Positions 1 through 13,265 of a stretch of DNA of 64,000 nt are shown here, one piece after another. This stretch comes from Paratinospora sagittata (taxonomy: Eukaryota > Streptophyta > Magnoliopsida > Ranunculales > Menispermaceae). The stretch is from assembly GCA_035771175.1 (NCBI GenBank), contig CM069593.1, forward strand, positions 1,606,461-1,670,460, written 5' to 3'. The position numbers and the translations under genes were made by a program. The notes beneath the pieces are model-generated. The model was not told where the DNA came from and ran no database searches. It saw only the letters and a program-made list of their open reading frames with translations. Each line of letters opens with the position of its first letter. The stretch's first letter is position 1.

Positions 1-1000
1 CGACTCACCTCCTAATGACAAGATTGTCCCTCTGCATGTTACATGACGAGACTGCCCCTTTCTTTGTTTTCACTTGTTTGAATTTTTTGACAAAATTAGC
101 CTTTCTCCTTTCATAGCTTATAGCTTATAAATTTTTTTTATTTTTTATTTTTTTACTTTATTCCTTATTATTTGGAATATGAATATCCTATATAAAATGT
201 CCTTATACTAAATCAAATTCTTTACTAATAGTTACAAAGTCTAAGAGGATGATGTTATATTGCATTCGCATTGATACTAGAATTATTTGATGTGATGCTA
301 CATCCTATTTTATATTTATACAGAAAAAAATATAATGGGTAGTTTTCATTTTTTTAATAGACATATAATACCCATGTTAGTTTGTATTCAAATTATTATC
401 ACAAAATTATAATAAAATGTTTCTATTGTTAATTGCATTACAAAAATATTATTTTGTCTGATATATATATATTCAAAACTTGCAAGCTCTCAATATTAAT
501 CAATCATCTATTGAATTAAATATAATAACGTAATAACAGTTAGTTCAAACGACTTACTTGAGGGGTGAAACTTTTAATTTATAAGTTTGAGTCTCACGAG
601 TGACTTGAAATAACCAAGATATGTGTAAGCAAACTTGGAGACGTATATAAAATAATAATCAAATATATTTTCTTTTTATTTTTTTAAAGTCAAAACAAAT
701 GATCACATTTGAAAGATTTTCACATCAATTGGGCCGCAAGTGCTTCTCTTGCATTAATGACTCTTGTTCCTTCATTTTATGAGTATCACAAGTAGGTTAT
801 TTCTTATGTAAGAGGTTTTAAAAAAAATAAAAATCAAAATATTCTAAGGAGAAAAAAAATGCTAATAAAATCATCTTCAAAATTGCCCATTATTTAATTA
901 TTAAATTATTAAAATTACAAATATTTCCACATTGAGGGGTGTGATTTCCATATCAAAACTAACTAAACCTTGTAATCAAACAGCTCTCGATTATTAAAAC
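1..1000. other. AT-rich intergenic stretch, no gene seen
   Basis: This stretch is AT-rich with many A/T runs and no reading frame that resembles a known protein. It holds a short TA run near 462-470 and nothing else I can support. It probably includes distal promoter sequence for the gene that follows. Confidence 0.6.
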
Positions 1001-1089
1001 ACATGATTGATGGCGACCTATTCTCGGAAATACGAAAAAGAAAAAGGAAAAAGGCGCCATAACAAAGGGCAGTTTCGTCAAGTCGAAAC

Positions 1090-4000
1090 AAAATCCGAAA
1101 GGGAAACGAATTCACTAAACTCTACAGACATGTATCTCTCTGTAAATAAATGTGGAAGGAAACAGATTTTGGTCTTTCGCTATCTGGTTTTCTTCTCATT
1201 CTTCCGAAAGGGATCGATCTCTCTTTGCCGATCCCATTGCAGATCAAAAGCAACAAAAAAATAACAACAAATCTATCTCTCGATTGTCTCTCTTCAGGTT
1301 CGATTTGATTCAGATTCATGTATTTTTTTTTTTTTTTTTTTAATCCTGTTTCTCCATGATCGATCGACATATCTCTCTATCTCTCTTGATTTTAACCAAT
1401 AGAACCGATTGCGATTGCGATGCCTTTGATTTGAGTTAATGGAGATGATGATCTTGATGTACTTTGGTCTTCTTCTTGTGGTGAACTGATTCGTTGTTGT
1501 TATCATTCTTCTCTCATTGTTTTGTATTTTTTATTTATGTTTTAATTATCTCTGTTGTTGTTGTCGTTGTTTGTGGTTTCTAGCTTCCGAAGAGAGATAC
1601 AGCGAAGTTGCAATGTGGTGAGAGGCGATTTTGTTAGGGTTTTCGTTAGTTCGGTAATTTTTTGTTTTGATATTTTGAGTTTTGATTGAAAGAGACTCTA
1701 GTTCGATTGTCTTTGAAGGCGATTCTGAGACTTTTTAACTGTTTGAAGAAATTATGATCCGATCACACCTATTTTTAATGCACGAGGAAATACTCTTCCA
1801 GTTTATGTACTACTACTTCCTGTTTGAGTGATTTTGGACATTTTTAATCTAAGTTTGCTGGAAAGCGTTGTTTGTTTATTTTCCTTGTTTCAAGGTTACT
1901 TTTATGGTCTCCTGATCGCTTTGTTTCATGTGCTTGATTGAGTGAGATGAAATGCGTGATATATGGGGGTCCTTGGGAATCATATAATATTGGTTCATTC
2001 TGTCTTTGTTGGGTTATTTTACCTGCAAATTCCATATTTGGTGGTGATTGGTGTTTTGCAGTTTAATGTGTATAGTTTCTAAAACATTCTTCTCTCAAAT
2101 TATATTCACCGTCTATCACAGAAAAAGCTGAAGAAAACTCTGATCTCTACCCCAATTCCATTTCATTTCCACCCCCTCCTTTTCTTTTTCCTAATACCTC
2201 TTCCTAGAGACTTGTCTCTCTTCTCTGATTTTAACCTAATGTTACAGCAATGCAGAGAATAAGCAGTATTTGCAGCTCCTAACAGAGAAGAAGCTTAACA
2301 GTCTGGTTTTAGAGGCTTGTCATCATGGATACAAGCTATGCTTCCTGTTTTTTGCATCTCTTACTCCATTCAACCATTCAAAGTCAAGATCAGTAGAAGA
2401 CACAGCTCAAAAGTAATTGGTTGAAAGCCCCAAACTCACTGATCAAGTCAAGGCGGAAAACCCCAAAAACACTCTCAAGTTTGATCCGGTCAACTTTGTT
2501 TGATTAAAGCCAATTTGGTTTGATTAGATCAACCTGGTCAAGTAAGTTCAGCCTTCAATCGTTCTGCAAGGTATTTAGTGAAGTTCTAGTTAATTTAGGA
2601 AGTCTTCAATTAGTTTCTCTATCATTTTCCATGTGGTTTCCTTTTTTAGTTTATGAAAATCTAAAAGTTCCTAGTTTGAGTTTTACTAGGATTAAAGGAT
2701 TTTTTTTTTTTTTTATGTTACAAACAACATAAGAAACGGGTTTTTATTGTTGTAGCATGTTTCTTAGTTGTTGCATAAGAGAGGTTCATATTTAAGAATC
2801 TCTAAATCCTAAAATTAGGAGACAATTCAATCAACAATTTTAGCACTAATTTTGGGACTATTTGGCTGTTTTATATTTAATGAAAATGATAAGCTACCTT
2901 ACCATCATTTGGAGAAACATTTTTTTTTAGAGGAATCATTTAGAGAAACATAAGAGTTAGAAATTAAAAGTTAGTTATATGTTTGCCATTTAAGAAAATG
3001 AATAAGAATACTTTTGTAACTAACGTTCAATTGCAAAAGTGTTTGACGAAAGAAAGCTGGTTGGCACTAGGTTCTTTGGAAAACTAAATATTTGCTTCAG
3101 TTTTTGTGGAAGTTGGATATGCCAAATGGTTGTTTTACCAGATTTTGTTAAAAAAGAAAGTTAAAAGCAAACCAATCACTCAAACAAACATGCTTATATT
3201 TTTTGTTCAAATTAGCTTCAAACAATTTTTTCCTCCTCATTTTTTTTGAGCTTTACTATATCTTTATGCAATTCTTCAATAAATTTTAAGTAAAAATTAA
3301 TAGAAGATTAATACATTTAAATAGAACATAAGTGTGTGCATGTAGGATTTAGTTGCTAAGACACTTGGGTGTATGTGACGTTTAGGTGTGTGAGATCCAT
3401 GGTTCATACCCTCACCAATATCTTTGATTGAAAGTAGTGTGAAATTCATATTTAAACTATGATTGAAAGTAGGGGAATAACAATGGTTAGTAAATATTTA
3501 AATTATGATATTCATTATTATCTTGTAGTGGAAAAGAAATGTTAAACTAAGAAAGTGTGAATACAAAAAGGGGATATTTAGAAACCTTTGAAATAAAATT
3601 GGAAGAGCTTTTGGTGCTAAGTGGGGAAAATGGTGAAATAACATGAAAGCTTTCACTTTTGAATGGTTTAATCATTTGTTCATAAATGTAGCCAAACAAT
3701 AAAAATTGAAGGAAAGATGCAACTGAAGCAAAATTAACTTGAAAATGAAAGAATGAACAAGAAGAATGGTTGGGAAAAAGAAAGAAAAGGAGAAGAAGCA
3801 CAAATCAACTTTGACAAAAGCAGGGATATCAATAGAAGAAGAAAAATAAACAAAGGACGCATAATGAAGTAGGGAGGGTAGTAGCTAAATGTCAAAAATA
3901 AAAGAGAAATAAGCTTTTGTTTCCCTCTTTTGAAAAGATGCTTTCACAAATCCCTATGATTTCTAATATGTGATTTTTTTTGTTGATTCTACTTTTAATA

Positions 4001-5771
4001 CATTTAGCAACTTCTCAAATTAGGTATCTTTTGATTGTAAGTTGTGATTTTAAAAGATGTAACAAATGTCAAAGAAATGTCTATCTAAATCTACGACCTA
4101 CAAATGGAATTTTAAAAGATGAAATAGAAAAGGTAAAAGTTAGTGCATTTAAGCACATGCTTTACTTTGAACACCTGGGCTAAGTGCTCTCTAGATTACA
4201 CCTAAGGTCTCGTCTAGCATGTAAAATGTGTGCGATTAAGGACTTTTTCTTTTTATTTTGATATCTATCTAAGGCTTATAGCACTCAACTAATCCCTAGA
4301 GATGCATGTGAACCTTATTCTCACACTCTGAAAACTCAATAGGTATTAGATCTCTTGGGGTGAGATTTGAGCTCAAGATTCTTGCTTCCTAAAGTGGGGT
4401 TCTTAGCCATCAGACCAATTTCGTGTTGATTTTAGGACTTTGACAATTACTAGTAAACAAGTCCTAATTTTTATTTAAAAAGTGATGTTGGAAATTGGTG
4501 AGCATTTCAAAAAATCTTTGATGGGAAAGGAAAAGGTTGGCCATGTTCTAGCATTTCATTATTTTCATCAAATTTTTCTTATCTTTTTCTTTGTGGATCT
4601 ATGATTAGAACTTCAATGGTAATCTTGGCATTCAATGTGTATTCTTGAACAATCTTATTTTTCAATAATTAATTTGTTGTTTTAATTTATCAAGTTCAAC
4701 ACTGGCTAGATTAATATAATTTATAGTAATTATCGTTAATAAATGTTGATTTTAGGTTTTAATTGGTTATCTTGGATTAGTTTCTTTAAAAGTTCCATTT
4801 CAAGAAATGAATTTTACATTAAACATGCAATCTGTCAATAATGTGATACATTTAATGATCTGTATGGTTTTCTACTTGTTATAACTGCCGGCTATATTAA
4901 ATGGCTGCTTTCTTTTGAGATTATAGGAATGTATTATATGCTATATATAGTCTCTTCTGTTAAGTTATGTCCAGTTCATTTAATTAATTCAAATCCAAAG
5001 CTTTTTTTTTAAAGGAGGTATTCATATATTACTGATGATGATTGGAGAGTTGTTCCTTCTTTGTACGTGATTTTCTTGCTAATTATATTTGCCTGGTTGA
5101 CGGTGCTTTTGTATTTTCTTGGTCGTCAAATTAGGGTTGAATAATAAATCTTAATTGTTGGGATTGGAATTATCCCCCTTGTGAGTCATGATTACTTACC
5201 TACTACAAATGTCTTTAAAACCAAAATCTCAAATTATGGGAGAGAAAATATAGAATATCACAAATCTCAAATGTGTCTTTAAGATTTGCTATGAGATTAA
5301 AAAGTATTACCTGATATTCTATGACTAGTTAACAAAACTATATGTTAAGTCTCATGTATTTATAGACACTGACTATTTTTATACATGGTTCTTACAATGC
5401 ACTGACTTATGATTCACTAATTTGAATCCCGATTCGATTCACCAAACTCTCAAACGATTTGATTCTAATTAACAAGTCTAATAACTATGCTGAAAAGTTG
5501 TGTTCTAGCGCCGTTCTATATGATTTGAATTCCAAGCTCTTTTTTTTACAAATTTTCTTTTTGTACATATAACAAATGCTCATTGTAAACATATGGTTCA
5601 GCTATCTGTTTTTAACTGCAGCTTGATTGGAAATTTTCTGGGCGGCTAAGTTTGTGTATCTTCTTTGATTTCCAACCAGTGAGGATTGCAATTAAGGAGG
5701 ATATTTTGGTACATCGTCATCAGACAGAGGACTTCTAACTCCTTTTCCTGAAGAATCCTTTTCTTCCATCC
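1090..5771 (+). other. Probable 5' leader (non-coding exons and introns) of the UBC22-like gene
   Basis: The first coding exon of the downstream gene carries only the ATG, so a spliced leader must lie here. Around 1100-1300 the base composition changes to the CT-rich, purine-patch type usual for plant 5' UTRs, ending in a plausible donor (CAG/GTTCG near 1297). Further possible non-coding exons are near 1591-1617 (after TTTCTAG) and about 2275-2540 (TTTGCAG to CAAG/TAAG). The exon that ends in the ATG lies roughly at 5690-5774. These leader exons are inferred only from splice-like signals; transcript data would be needed to place them. Nothing in this stretch looks protein-coding. Confidence 0.3.
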
Positions 5772-8740
5772 ATGGTGGGGAGTATTTCCATTACTTTATT
5801 TTCATAAGATATTCTAAAAGTCACGTTTTTATTATAGTTGGCTGAGAAAATGGTCTGTTAAGGTACTCAAGGTGTTCAAGTTACTGTATCTAAAAATGTA
5901 TCCTGGGCACATGTTGTGAATAGGTTGCCCACTTGAGAAAAATTAATAATTTGAATATTCTTGTTGATAGGATTGGAAAGGAAATAGGAGCTATAATGGA
6001 AAATACTGTGGACCATGACTACCGATGGGGTTGAGGTCCGCTTATTTTGCTGGAAATTTTGTGATCAGTTGCATCTCTCTATAAGAAACAAGGTTGTCGG
6101 TCCACAGCAGTGCTTCCTGTACAATGCGTGGTGCATCCAAGAGAAATATGACCATATTTTAATTGTAAAATTATTTTTGTGTTAGCATGAGTTTCTTTTA
6201 TCCCATGAGCAAGGTCTTGACATTACTTGTCAAGGGAAAGCTTTTTCACGCTGCTGAACAAGCTTATCCTCATCTTAGATATGGAATTAAGTTCATCTGT
6301 CATTGTATTATAGTCATTCTTTTGCATTTAGCAAACTTAGGATCTACTTTTCAAATAACATATAAACTCAACTCAACTCAATTAAGCCTTTTCCCAACTT
6401 TAACTTTCAAGTAACAGACCAAAGAAAAAATAAAAAAGAATCGATGTCAACTCTTGTGTTCTTACCTGGGGTTCATTGGTGTAATCAACTATATTATTAC
6501 TTCTGTGGCAGGCAACTAATGAGAATCTTCCACCAAATGTTATTAAGCAACTTGCAAAGGAATTGAAAAATCTGGATGAAACACCTCCTGAGGGCATTAA
6601 TGTAACCGTCAATGATGACGATTTCTCCACCATTTTTGCTGATATCGAAGGTCCAGGTGTGTGTGGATACCTTGCGTTTATTGTGCTTAATTTTTTAGGG
6701 CTGCTTTTCATTGAATGAGAAAGAGACCTTTATTTATTTTTGCAGCTGGAACTCCATATGAGAACGGTGTTTTCCGCATGAAGTTGTTATTGTCTCATGA
6801 TTTCCCGCATTCCCCTCCCAAAGGTATGTGACTTTACTTTTCCTTGTTTTAGTGTTCGGACATGGTATGATTCAGTTAAAATATTCAATTGACATGTTCA
6901 CATGCATTGACTTCGACGTAAGTAACAAGGTCTGGTCAACAATCGACTCATTGAGTTGGGATGACCATTAGATTTCTCCCTATTCATGATTAGTGACATC
7001 CATATTTGGTGGCTTTCTCTGGATTCTTATGGCTTTTGGCGGTGGTTTCTATTTAATCTTTCAAACTACGGGCCCCCCAGTTTTAGTTTTGTTGGTTCTG
7101 GAGTCTTTCTGATTAGGATGGACTGTGATATTAACTTCTTGGGAAGTATCATTTAAGTCATAAAGTGCGTGTTACTTTGTTGGCATAAGTTTTGGAGGTT
7201 CTAACTAATATATACCATTTATCACATATTTTCAATGATTCAACATCATTCAATTCAAGTTGGAAGGTATAAAACCATTTAAATGAAAAGTAAAGGAGCT
7301 TTAGGTTTGGCATATTGTTTTTGAACAATTTTGGTATGGTATCAATGAGTATGCAAGGTTTGTTTGAAAATGATAGATTATTGCTGTGAATGGAGCCTAA
7401 CTTCACCTTTTCAGAATTTTGATTCATCTATTTTATTTTTCATCTTTTTCATTAGGTTATTTCCTAACAAAAATCTTCCATCCTAACATTGCAACAAATG
7501 GTGAAATTTGCGTCAACACTCTGAAAAAGGATTGGAATCCAAGTCTTGGATTGCGTCATGTTCTTCTTGTAAGTCTTTTATTGTTTATAGATGATAATTC
7601 CATTTTTTTTATGTATATTTTTTCTGATTGACCTAATGGATAAGATTATTCTGGAGATCCACAATTCTTATCTTACCTCTAACACCTCACCATACTAGCA
7701 TAGTTATATTTTACTTATTTAAGACAAGACAGTTTATGAATTTTTTTTTTCAAAGTTTGGCATTTCTGCTGATGATAACAGGTGGTTAGGTGTTTACTAA
7801 TAGAACCATTTCCAGAGTCAGCTTTGAATGAACAGGCTGGAAAGATGTTGCTTGAAAATTATGAGGAGTATGCCAGACATGCCAGGTGAGCGCTTAGTGT
7901 TCATATGTGCATATATATATTATTTTCTTTGGACCAAGTTAATGTCTGTCTTTGTTAAACTTTGGCCAATGAGTGCCACCGCCAATTAATCATCATGCTT
8001 GACAGTAGTTTTGCAGAATAGGCTTTAAAAGCTACATTCTTGGCAAATCAAAACTTGCTTTGCTACTCTTTTTCTCTCTCTCTCAGAGAAGAAGAGCAAA
8101 GCTGAGGCCTGCACTGGGATACATATATGATGGGCCATGATAATTTCTCGTTCTTCTGAGGTATTTATTTAATGATTGATTACTACCCAGTGAGATTCTG
8201 GCTTCTTTACACAGCTGGATTATGTCCAGATATGTATCCCAAAACTGGCTGAGGCTTTTGATATTAGTAAGAGGATCATATAAATAGGCCCAAATAATAT
8301 TTTCATTCTTAAAGGTTTTGATTGATAACAACCAGTTGGGGGGGATTGTGGCTTTTTTCTTTAACAGGCTTTATACAGGAATCCATGCACTTAAACCGAA
8401 ACCGAAGCCAAAAGCGGGAGCCATCAGTGACTTGACCACAGCACTGAATGTGGACCACTCAAAAATTTCTTCTTTAAATTCCGACCATACAAACACAGTA
8501 TCAAGTGCGGCTGTAGTATTGCCCTCCCCTCTGGCTGCAGCAACCCCACTTCCTGCAGCAGCAGCAGCTCCGAGCAAAGTTGGTGGTGAGGCTGGGACGA
8601 TGCCCGGCCAAGATCAGACTAATGCTGATACTGCAGCAGCACCAGTTACTGGGTTAACAGCAGTGCCTAAGGTAGTGGGTGGGCCAGCAAAAGGTCAAAA
8701 GAAGATAGATGCCAGAAAGAAAAGCTTGAAAAGATTGTAA
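5772..8740 (+). CDS. UBC22: Ubiquitin-conjugating enzyme E2, UBC22/UBE2S type
   Basis: The product is an E2 enzyme of the UBE2S family, which in animals extends Lys11-linked ubiquitin chains with the anaphase-promoting complex. Coding exons by eye: 5772-5774, 6512-6656, 6746-6823, 7456-7568, 7782-7885, 8368-8740 (816 nt, 271 aa). All phases agree. The UBC fold covers about residues 5-150. The HPN motif is at residues 84-86 and the catalytic cysteine is Cys94 (GEICVNTL), matching the position in animal UBE2S. The last exon encodes a low-complexity Ala/Pro/Thr linker and a Lys-rich end finishing KSLKRL; the basic Arg-Leu end resembles the UBE2S tail that docks on the APC/C. The start codon is separated from the rest of the protein by an intron: exon ...ATG/GTGGGG, then TGGCAG/GCAACT. 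Family assignment is firm; chain type and APC/C partnership are inferred from the family. Confidence 0.93.
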
Positions 8741-10210
8741 GTGAAAAAAAAAAAACACCCACAAAGGCTAGATGCATGCATGCATGCATATTAGAGGGCC
8801 AAAAAGGCTTCTTCACATGGACTTGCTGATTCCTGCTTGATCCATCATTTTAGTCCAAATTGCCATTTTAAACTGGCTTCTATTGCTTGATCCATCCGTC
8901 ATTTGATTTAAAACTATAAGTTATCATAATATATATCATTCTTACCCCTGGCATGTGTTCTCCCCATAAATGCCCAAATGAATTGGTTGTTACGTTTCCA
9001 TAATCCAAGTAACTGGAAAGTGAGGCTTGTGCGTGCACTGACTGGAAGGAGCAAGGCAAGAGTGATTAACAGTGATTTATTTATTATTATTAAGATTTAA
9101 GTACATAAGCAAGGTACAAGCAATACAGAGAATGCGGAGGTACCAGAGGTTTTTTTATTTTTTATTTCTTTTATTTCTTTTTTTTTGTTGTATGTTTTAG
9201 AGTATGACGCAACGTGAACGAAGCCTCCCTCGCCTGCTATAACTGCCCACGTCTTTGTTCTTGATCACTTCAACCCCTGCATCTCTTCCCTGCTGCCTTT
9301 TTCTGCAGACAGACAAACCAAAACCTCAATAGAATCAGCACTTTTTAATCCAGCAAATAAAGAGGGAAGCACTTTTTAGAACTCCGTTATACACTGCACC
9401 TGCTTTGCAGGCGCATGGTGTTATATCATCAATTCGACTTGGTGGCTCGTTATCTCTTACTCAAAAGAGAGGAAAAGAATACGCGTAAAAACGAAGACAA
9501 GCACAAACAATGAAAGGTGGTGTTCCGTGAGGGGAATGGACGGACCACATGATGAGCAGCAAACAAGCTCAACATGCCTTTTTACCCCACTAGATCAGGA
9601 AAGCACAGATTCAGATGGTCCCTAACTGATGCAAACTCAGCGAGCTGATCTTCTGTTTAAGGGTGAATACTCTCAAATGACCAGATCTTTCAGTAAGAAA
9701 GATTCAGCTTCGCCTGTAAAATACATTTTTGTTCACGTTTCTTTTATGATACTCCTCCGGCTACTTGGCTATCAAATAACCGAAAAAAGGGCCAATGAGA
9801 AACACCTAAGTCAAGCTCTAAATATTAACCTGGGAACTACAAACAAACGAGAGTTTCTAGCCCTCTAAAGAAAAACCCATTAAAACTTGAAGGGGGCAGC
9901 CCGACCAACCATTGTTTCAAGTCTGCAAATTGTATTGAACTTAAAATGAAAGAAAACGAAAGAAAATAATCACGAATCCAAGCTTACTACAAGGACTACA
10001 CCCAATGAAAACACAATTACACAACCGGCAACTATCCAAACCACAAAGACGGTTATCTACTAACGTTCGCAATTTTCCCTTGGGGATCCATAAATAAATT
10101 CCTAGAGAAAAATAGAATTCTCTTAATACTTATCTTTCCCTTTTTCGATTTTGCATTTTTCCCCCTTTTTTTCAATCAATTTTGTTTAGCATGGGAGAGA
10201 TGGGGGGTTC
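8741..10210. other. Convergent 3' regions of the UBC22-like and calmodulin genes
   Basis: The two genes point at each other here, so this stretch holds both 3' UTRs and a short spacer. A (GCAT)n microsatellite lies at about 8772-8789, about 30 bases after the UBC22 stop. No protein-like frame was found; the frame at 9629-9868 has no recognisable features. Confidence 0.6.
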
Positions 10211-11941
10211 TCACTTGGCCATCATGATTTTGACGAATTCCTCATAGTTGATTTGTCCATCCCCATCAGCATCAGCCTCACGGATCATTTCATCGACCTC
10301 ATCGTCGGTCAGCTTCTCACCAAGATTAGTCATGACATGACGCAACTCTGCTGCAGAGATGAAACCGTTCTGGTCCTTGTCAAACACCCGGAAAGCTTCC
10401 TTGAGTTCCTCCTCAGAGTCTGTGTCTTTCATCTTCCTGGCCATAAGATTAAGGAACTCTGGGAAGTCAATGGTTCCATTACCATCAGCATCCACTTCAT
10501 TAATCATGTCCTGGAGCTCTGCCTCTGTAGGGTTTTGTCCCAGAGACCGCATCACCGTTCCCAGTTCCTTGGTAGTGATACAACCTGCAGCAACATTCAT
10601 GAGATAATTCGGCCAAATATTGAAACCAACATACAATCATCAATTCACAAGGCAGACATTAACTCAAATATACAAACTGACACACCAATAGTTTTGGCAA
10701 CTTAAGATGCATTTAAGAGATCCTTGTGCAGAAGATAATGGAGATTTCAATCTTTATTTTTTATTTTTGGGTTCATGAAGATTGTCCGGATCCCTTTCTG
10801 CACCACTTTAAACCTTGGATTAAACTAAGCTGCAATTGTTCTTGATTGCGTAAAAAGGAGCCTCCCACTCTCCCAATTTGATTTCTCTAAAGTATCACAT
10901 GAATAGCATTTTAACCTTCTAAGTTATTTCATACATTTTGCATATGCATAAGACGAAGAAACTCTTTAAATGCTATCTAACAGGAGGGGTACAAGTACCT
11001 GGATCCCTGACTTACAATTGCATAACAAGATAGAGCACTTCAGCTATGAACATCTGTAGCACAGAGATCTTATGCTTTAAGAAAGCATCAGTAACTCCAT
11101 GATTTACTAAGACTGCCACTGTAGCTTCCTTATTTTCCTAAATTAACTTTCTAACTACATCATTAAAAAACAAAGTTACACGGATATACAAGATTCAATA
11201 GTGTTGTTAGGGAAAGATGATACAATTTGTCAGCACAGCTGTTTCCAAATTTAAGATCAAAGAGCCAAGCAGGCACGTAATCAGTAGATGAAAGGCCAAA
11301 AAGAGTCATTAACCATTTCCACACTCCCTTAGTAATTCCATGGGACAAGCATGCGTTGGAATTAATCAGAGCCTTTCGTGTCAAAGAAGTAGACGAATTT
11401 ATGCATCTCAAAGTTTTTTTTTTTATCACTACGCATAGCATCCTAGGGAGTATCGCACAGAAACCGACTCGATTCAATCGAATCTTGTTCCATCAACCAA
11501 ACAAACGCGACGCAATCATAGCATTTTCAGTATAATTTCCAACAAACATAAAAGCAAATCACAAACGCAAAACCGCGATGGCGAGAAATAGAAATTTACC
11601 CAAATTAACAGGACCTATCTCAGGCATCATCAATAGGTTAGTTATATCACCCAAAAAAAAAAAAAAAAACGCAGCAACAGGATCTGCATCGAATCACACA
11701 CACACAAAGAAACTCTGGTCCCGTCAAAATGATTTCGAGAAAATCAAGCAATCGAGATCCAGATATAAAAAGCATGAATCGAACCAAAAATCAACACAAA
11801 AAAAAAAAACAAAATTCCGCCAAAAACAAGAAAAACAATAATCGAGAGAGTGGAAGGAATCTGACCGTCTCCATCCTTGTCGAACAAGCTGAAGGCCTCT
11901 TTGAACTCCGAGATCTGATCGTCCGTTAACTGATCCGACAT
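10211..11941 (-). CDS. CAM: Calmodulin
   Basis: This encodes a canonical 149-residue calmodulin, the Ca2+ sensor that binds and switches many target proteins in cytosol and nucleus. There are two coding exons, 11941-11866 and 10584-10211 (450 nt with stop), joined across a 1.28-kb intron. The intron interrupts the Gly codon inside the first EF-hand loop (DKDGDG/CITTKE), the classic position in plant calmodulin genes. Four EF-hands are intact; loops begin DKDGDG, DADGNG, DKDQNG and DADGDG. The protein ends [10 protein letters not shown]. It differs from the commonest plant isoforms by Ser at residue 2 instead of Ala. The region from about 11945 to 12160 on the same strand holds the 5' UTR and proximal promoter. 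Identification is essentially certain; the isoform number is not assignable. Confidence 0.97.
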
Positions 11942-13236
11942 TTTTTCTTTCTTTTTATTCTGAGATTGAAGATCAGATGAAGATCGAGAGATCTGAAATC
12001 GTTGAAAGAAAGAAGGAAAGCCGAAAACCCTTCTTTGGCTTCGTTCTTTGCGGTTTATGGAGTCGTAACGATTGCGTTTATATATTATATGAAGCCGAAA
12101 GGACTGTTCACCAGGATGTAATTTACCTTTTAAAACACAATGCCAACGAAATGACGGAGTTGTCCTCCAGCTTCTCTCTCAAGTACAGCTTTATTCTATT
12201 TCCATTTTAAATGTTTAGAGTCAAAGAGCTATAGAAAATGACGATTGTACCCCTATCAAAGATTCTTTTCTTTTTCTTTTTCTTTTTTATTTTATTTTAT
12301 TTTAGTTTTATATTTTATAATCCTGGGTAAGCATTTCATATTTTATTAGCTTAAGCTTAAAGATGAAATTAGAAATAATTAAATTAGGACGATAGATACT
12401 TTTCTTAACACTTCTTAATTAAAAGTATCATATTATTTATAAATGAAAAAAACTTAATTGAGTTCAGTTCATTAAGTAACGCCCCTAAATTTTAATATTT
12501 TATTTTTTCTTAAAAAAAAAAAGATATTTTATTCCTCTTTACTATATTATAATTAACCTTTTTTACATCAAAATTACAAGATTCTTTTCTTTTTGCATTT
12601 TATAACACGAGTTTTTTTTTAGCTCTTACAAATATTGATTAAAGCATAGTAAAAATATTTTTGCCCTCATATGTAAAAAAAGGTATTTTATGTTATTATT
12701 TCTTTTCTTGTTATAATTATCAGCACAAGAAAATTATTTCTTACAGAAAAAGGTAAAAGTTTTGTTTTGATGTAATAATAAGAGTTGTTGTCGTGTGACT
12801 ATACAGTAACGAATTTAAATCGTAAAAACAATCTCATGTAAGATTAGGTAATATGGTCCACCCTTCTCGAGATGCTACCGTAAATAAAAGTTTTGGTGTA
12901 CCGAATTGTACTTTCTCAAATAAAAAAAAAATGTAAAGAGGGCATTTGAGGCTAGTAGCTGTCCAATCTTTCATATAAAAAATAAATAAATTAGAAACAA
13001 AAAAAAAAACGAAAGGGCAGCAATGTAATTTCAGTTAAAATAAAGAAGAAACCAGTGGCAAAAAAAAAAAAAAAAAAAAACGGAAATGAGTGTGGAGGCC
13101 ATATTCGCAGCTTTTTTTTTTTCTTTAATTTATGAGATTCTTATGCGATAACTTTCCCCTTTATACTGGTCGCACTACACTCCAATTGTCTCACGTGCGC
13201 GGACACGTTTTATTCCTCTTCCTGAATGCCCCAACC

Positions 13237-13265
13237 AGCAAAGCAAAGCAAAGCAAAGCAAAGCA
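13237..13265. repeat. (AAAGC)n microsatellite
   Basis: Five to six consecutive copies of the five-base unit AAAGC are visible. Likely a length-variable simple repeat with no assigned role. Confidence 0.85.

Noticed and set aside
10253..10705. Plus-strand open frames of 82-150 codons across the calmodulin exon
   Set aside because: They are shadow frames antisense to a strongly conserved coding exon and resemble no protein family.
11578..11929. Lys/Asn-rich plus-strand frames in the calmodulin intron
   Set aside because: They come from A-rich intron sequence and have no domain or conserved pattern.
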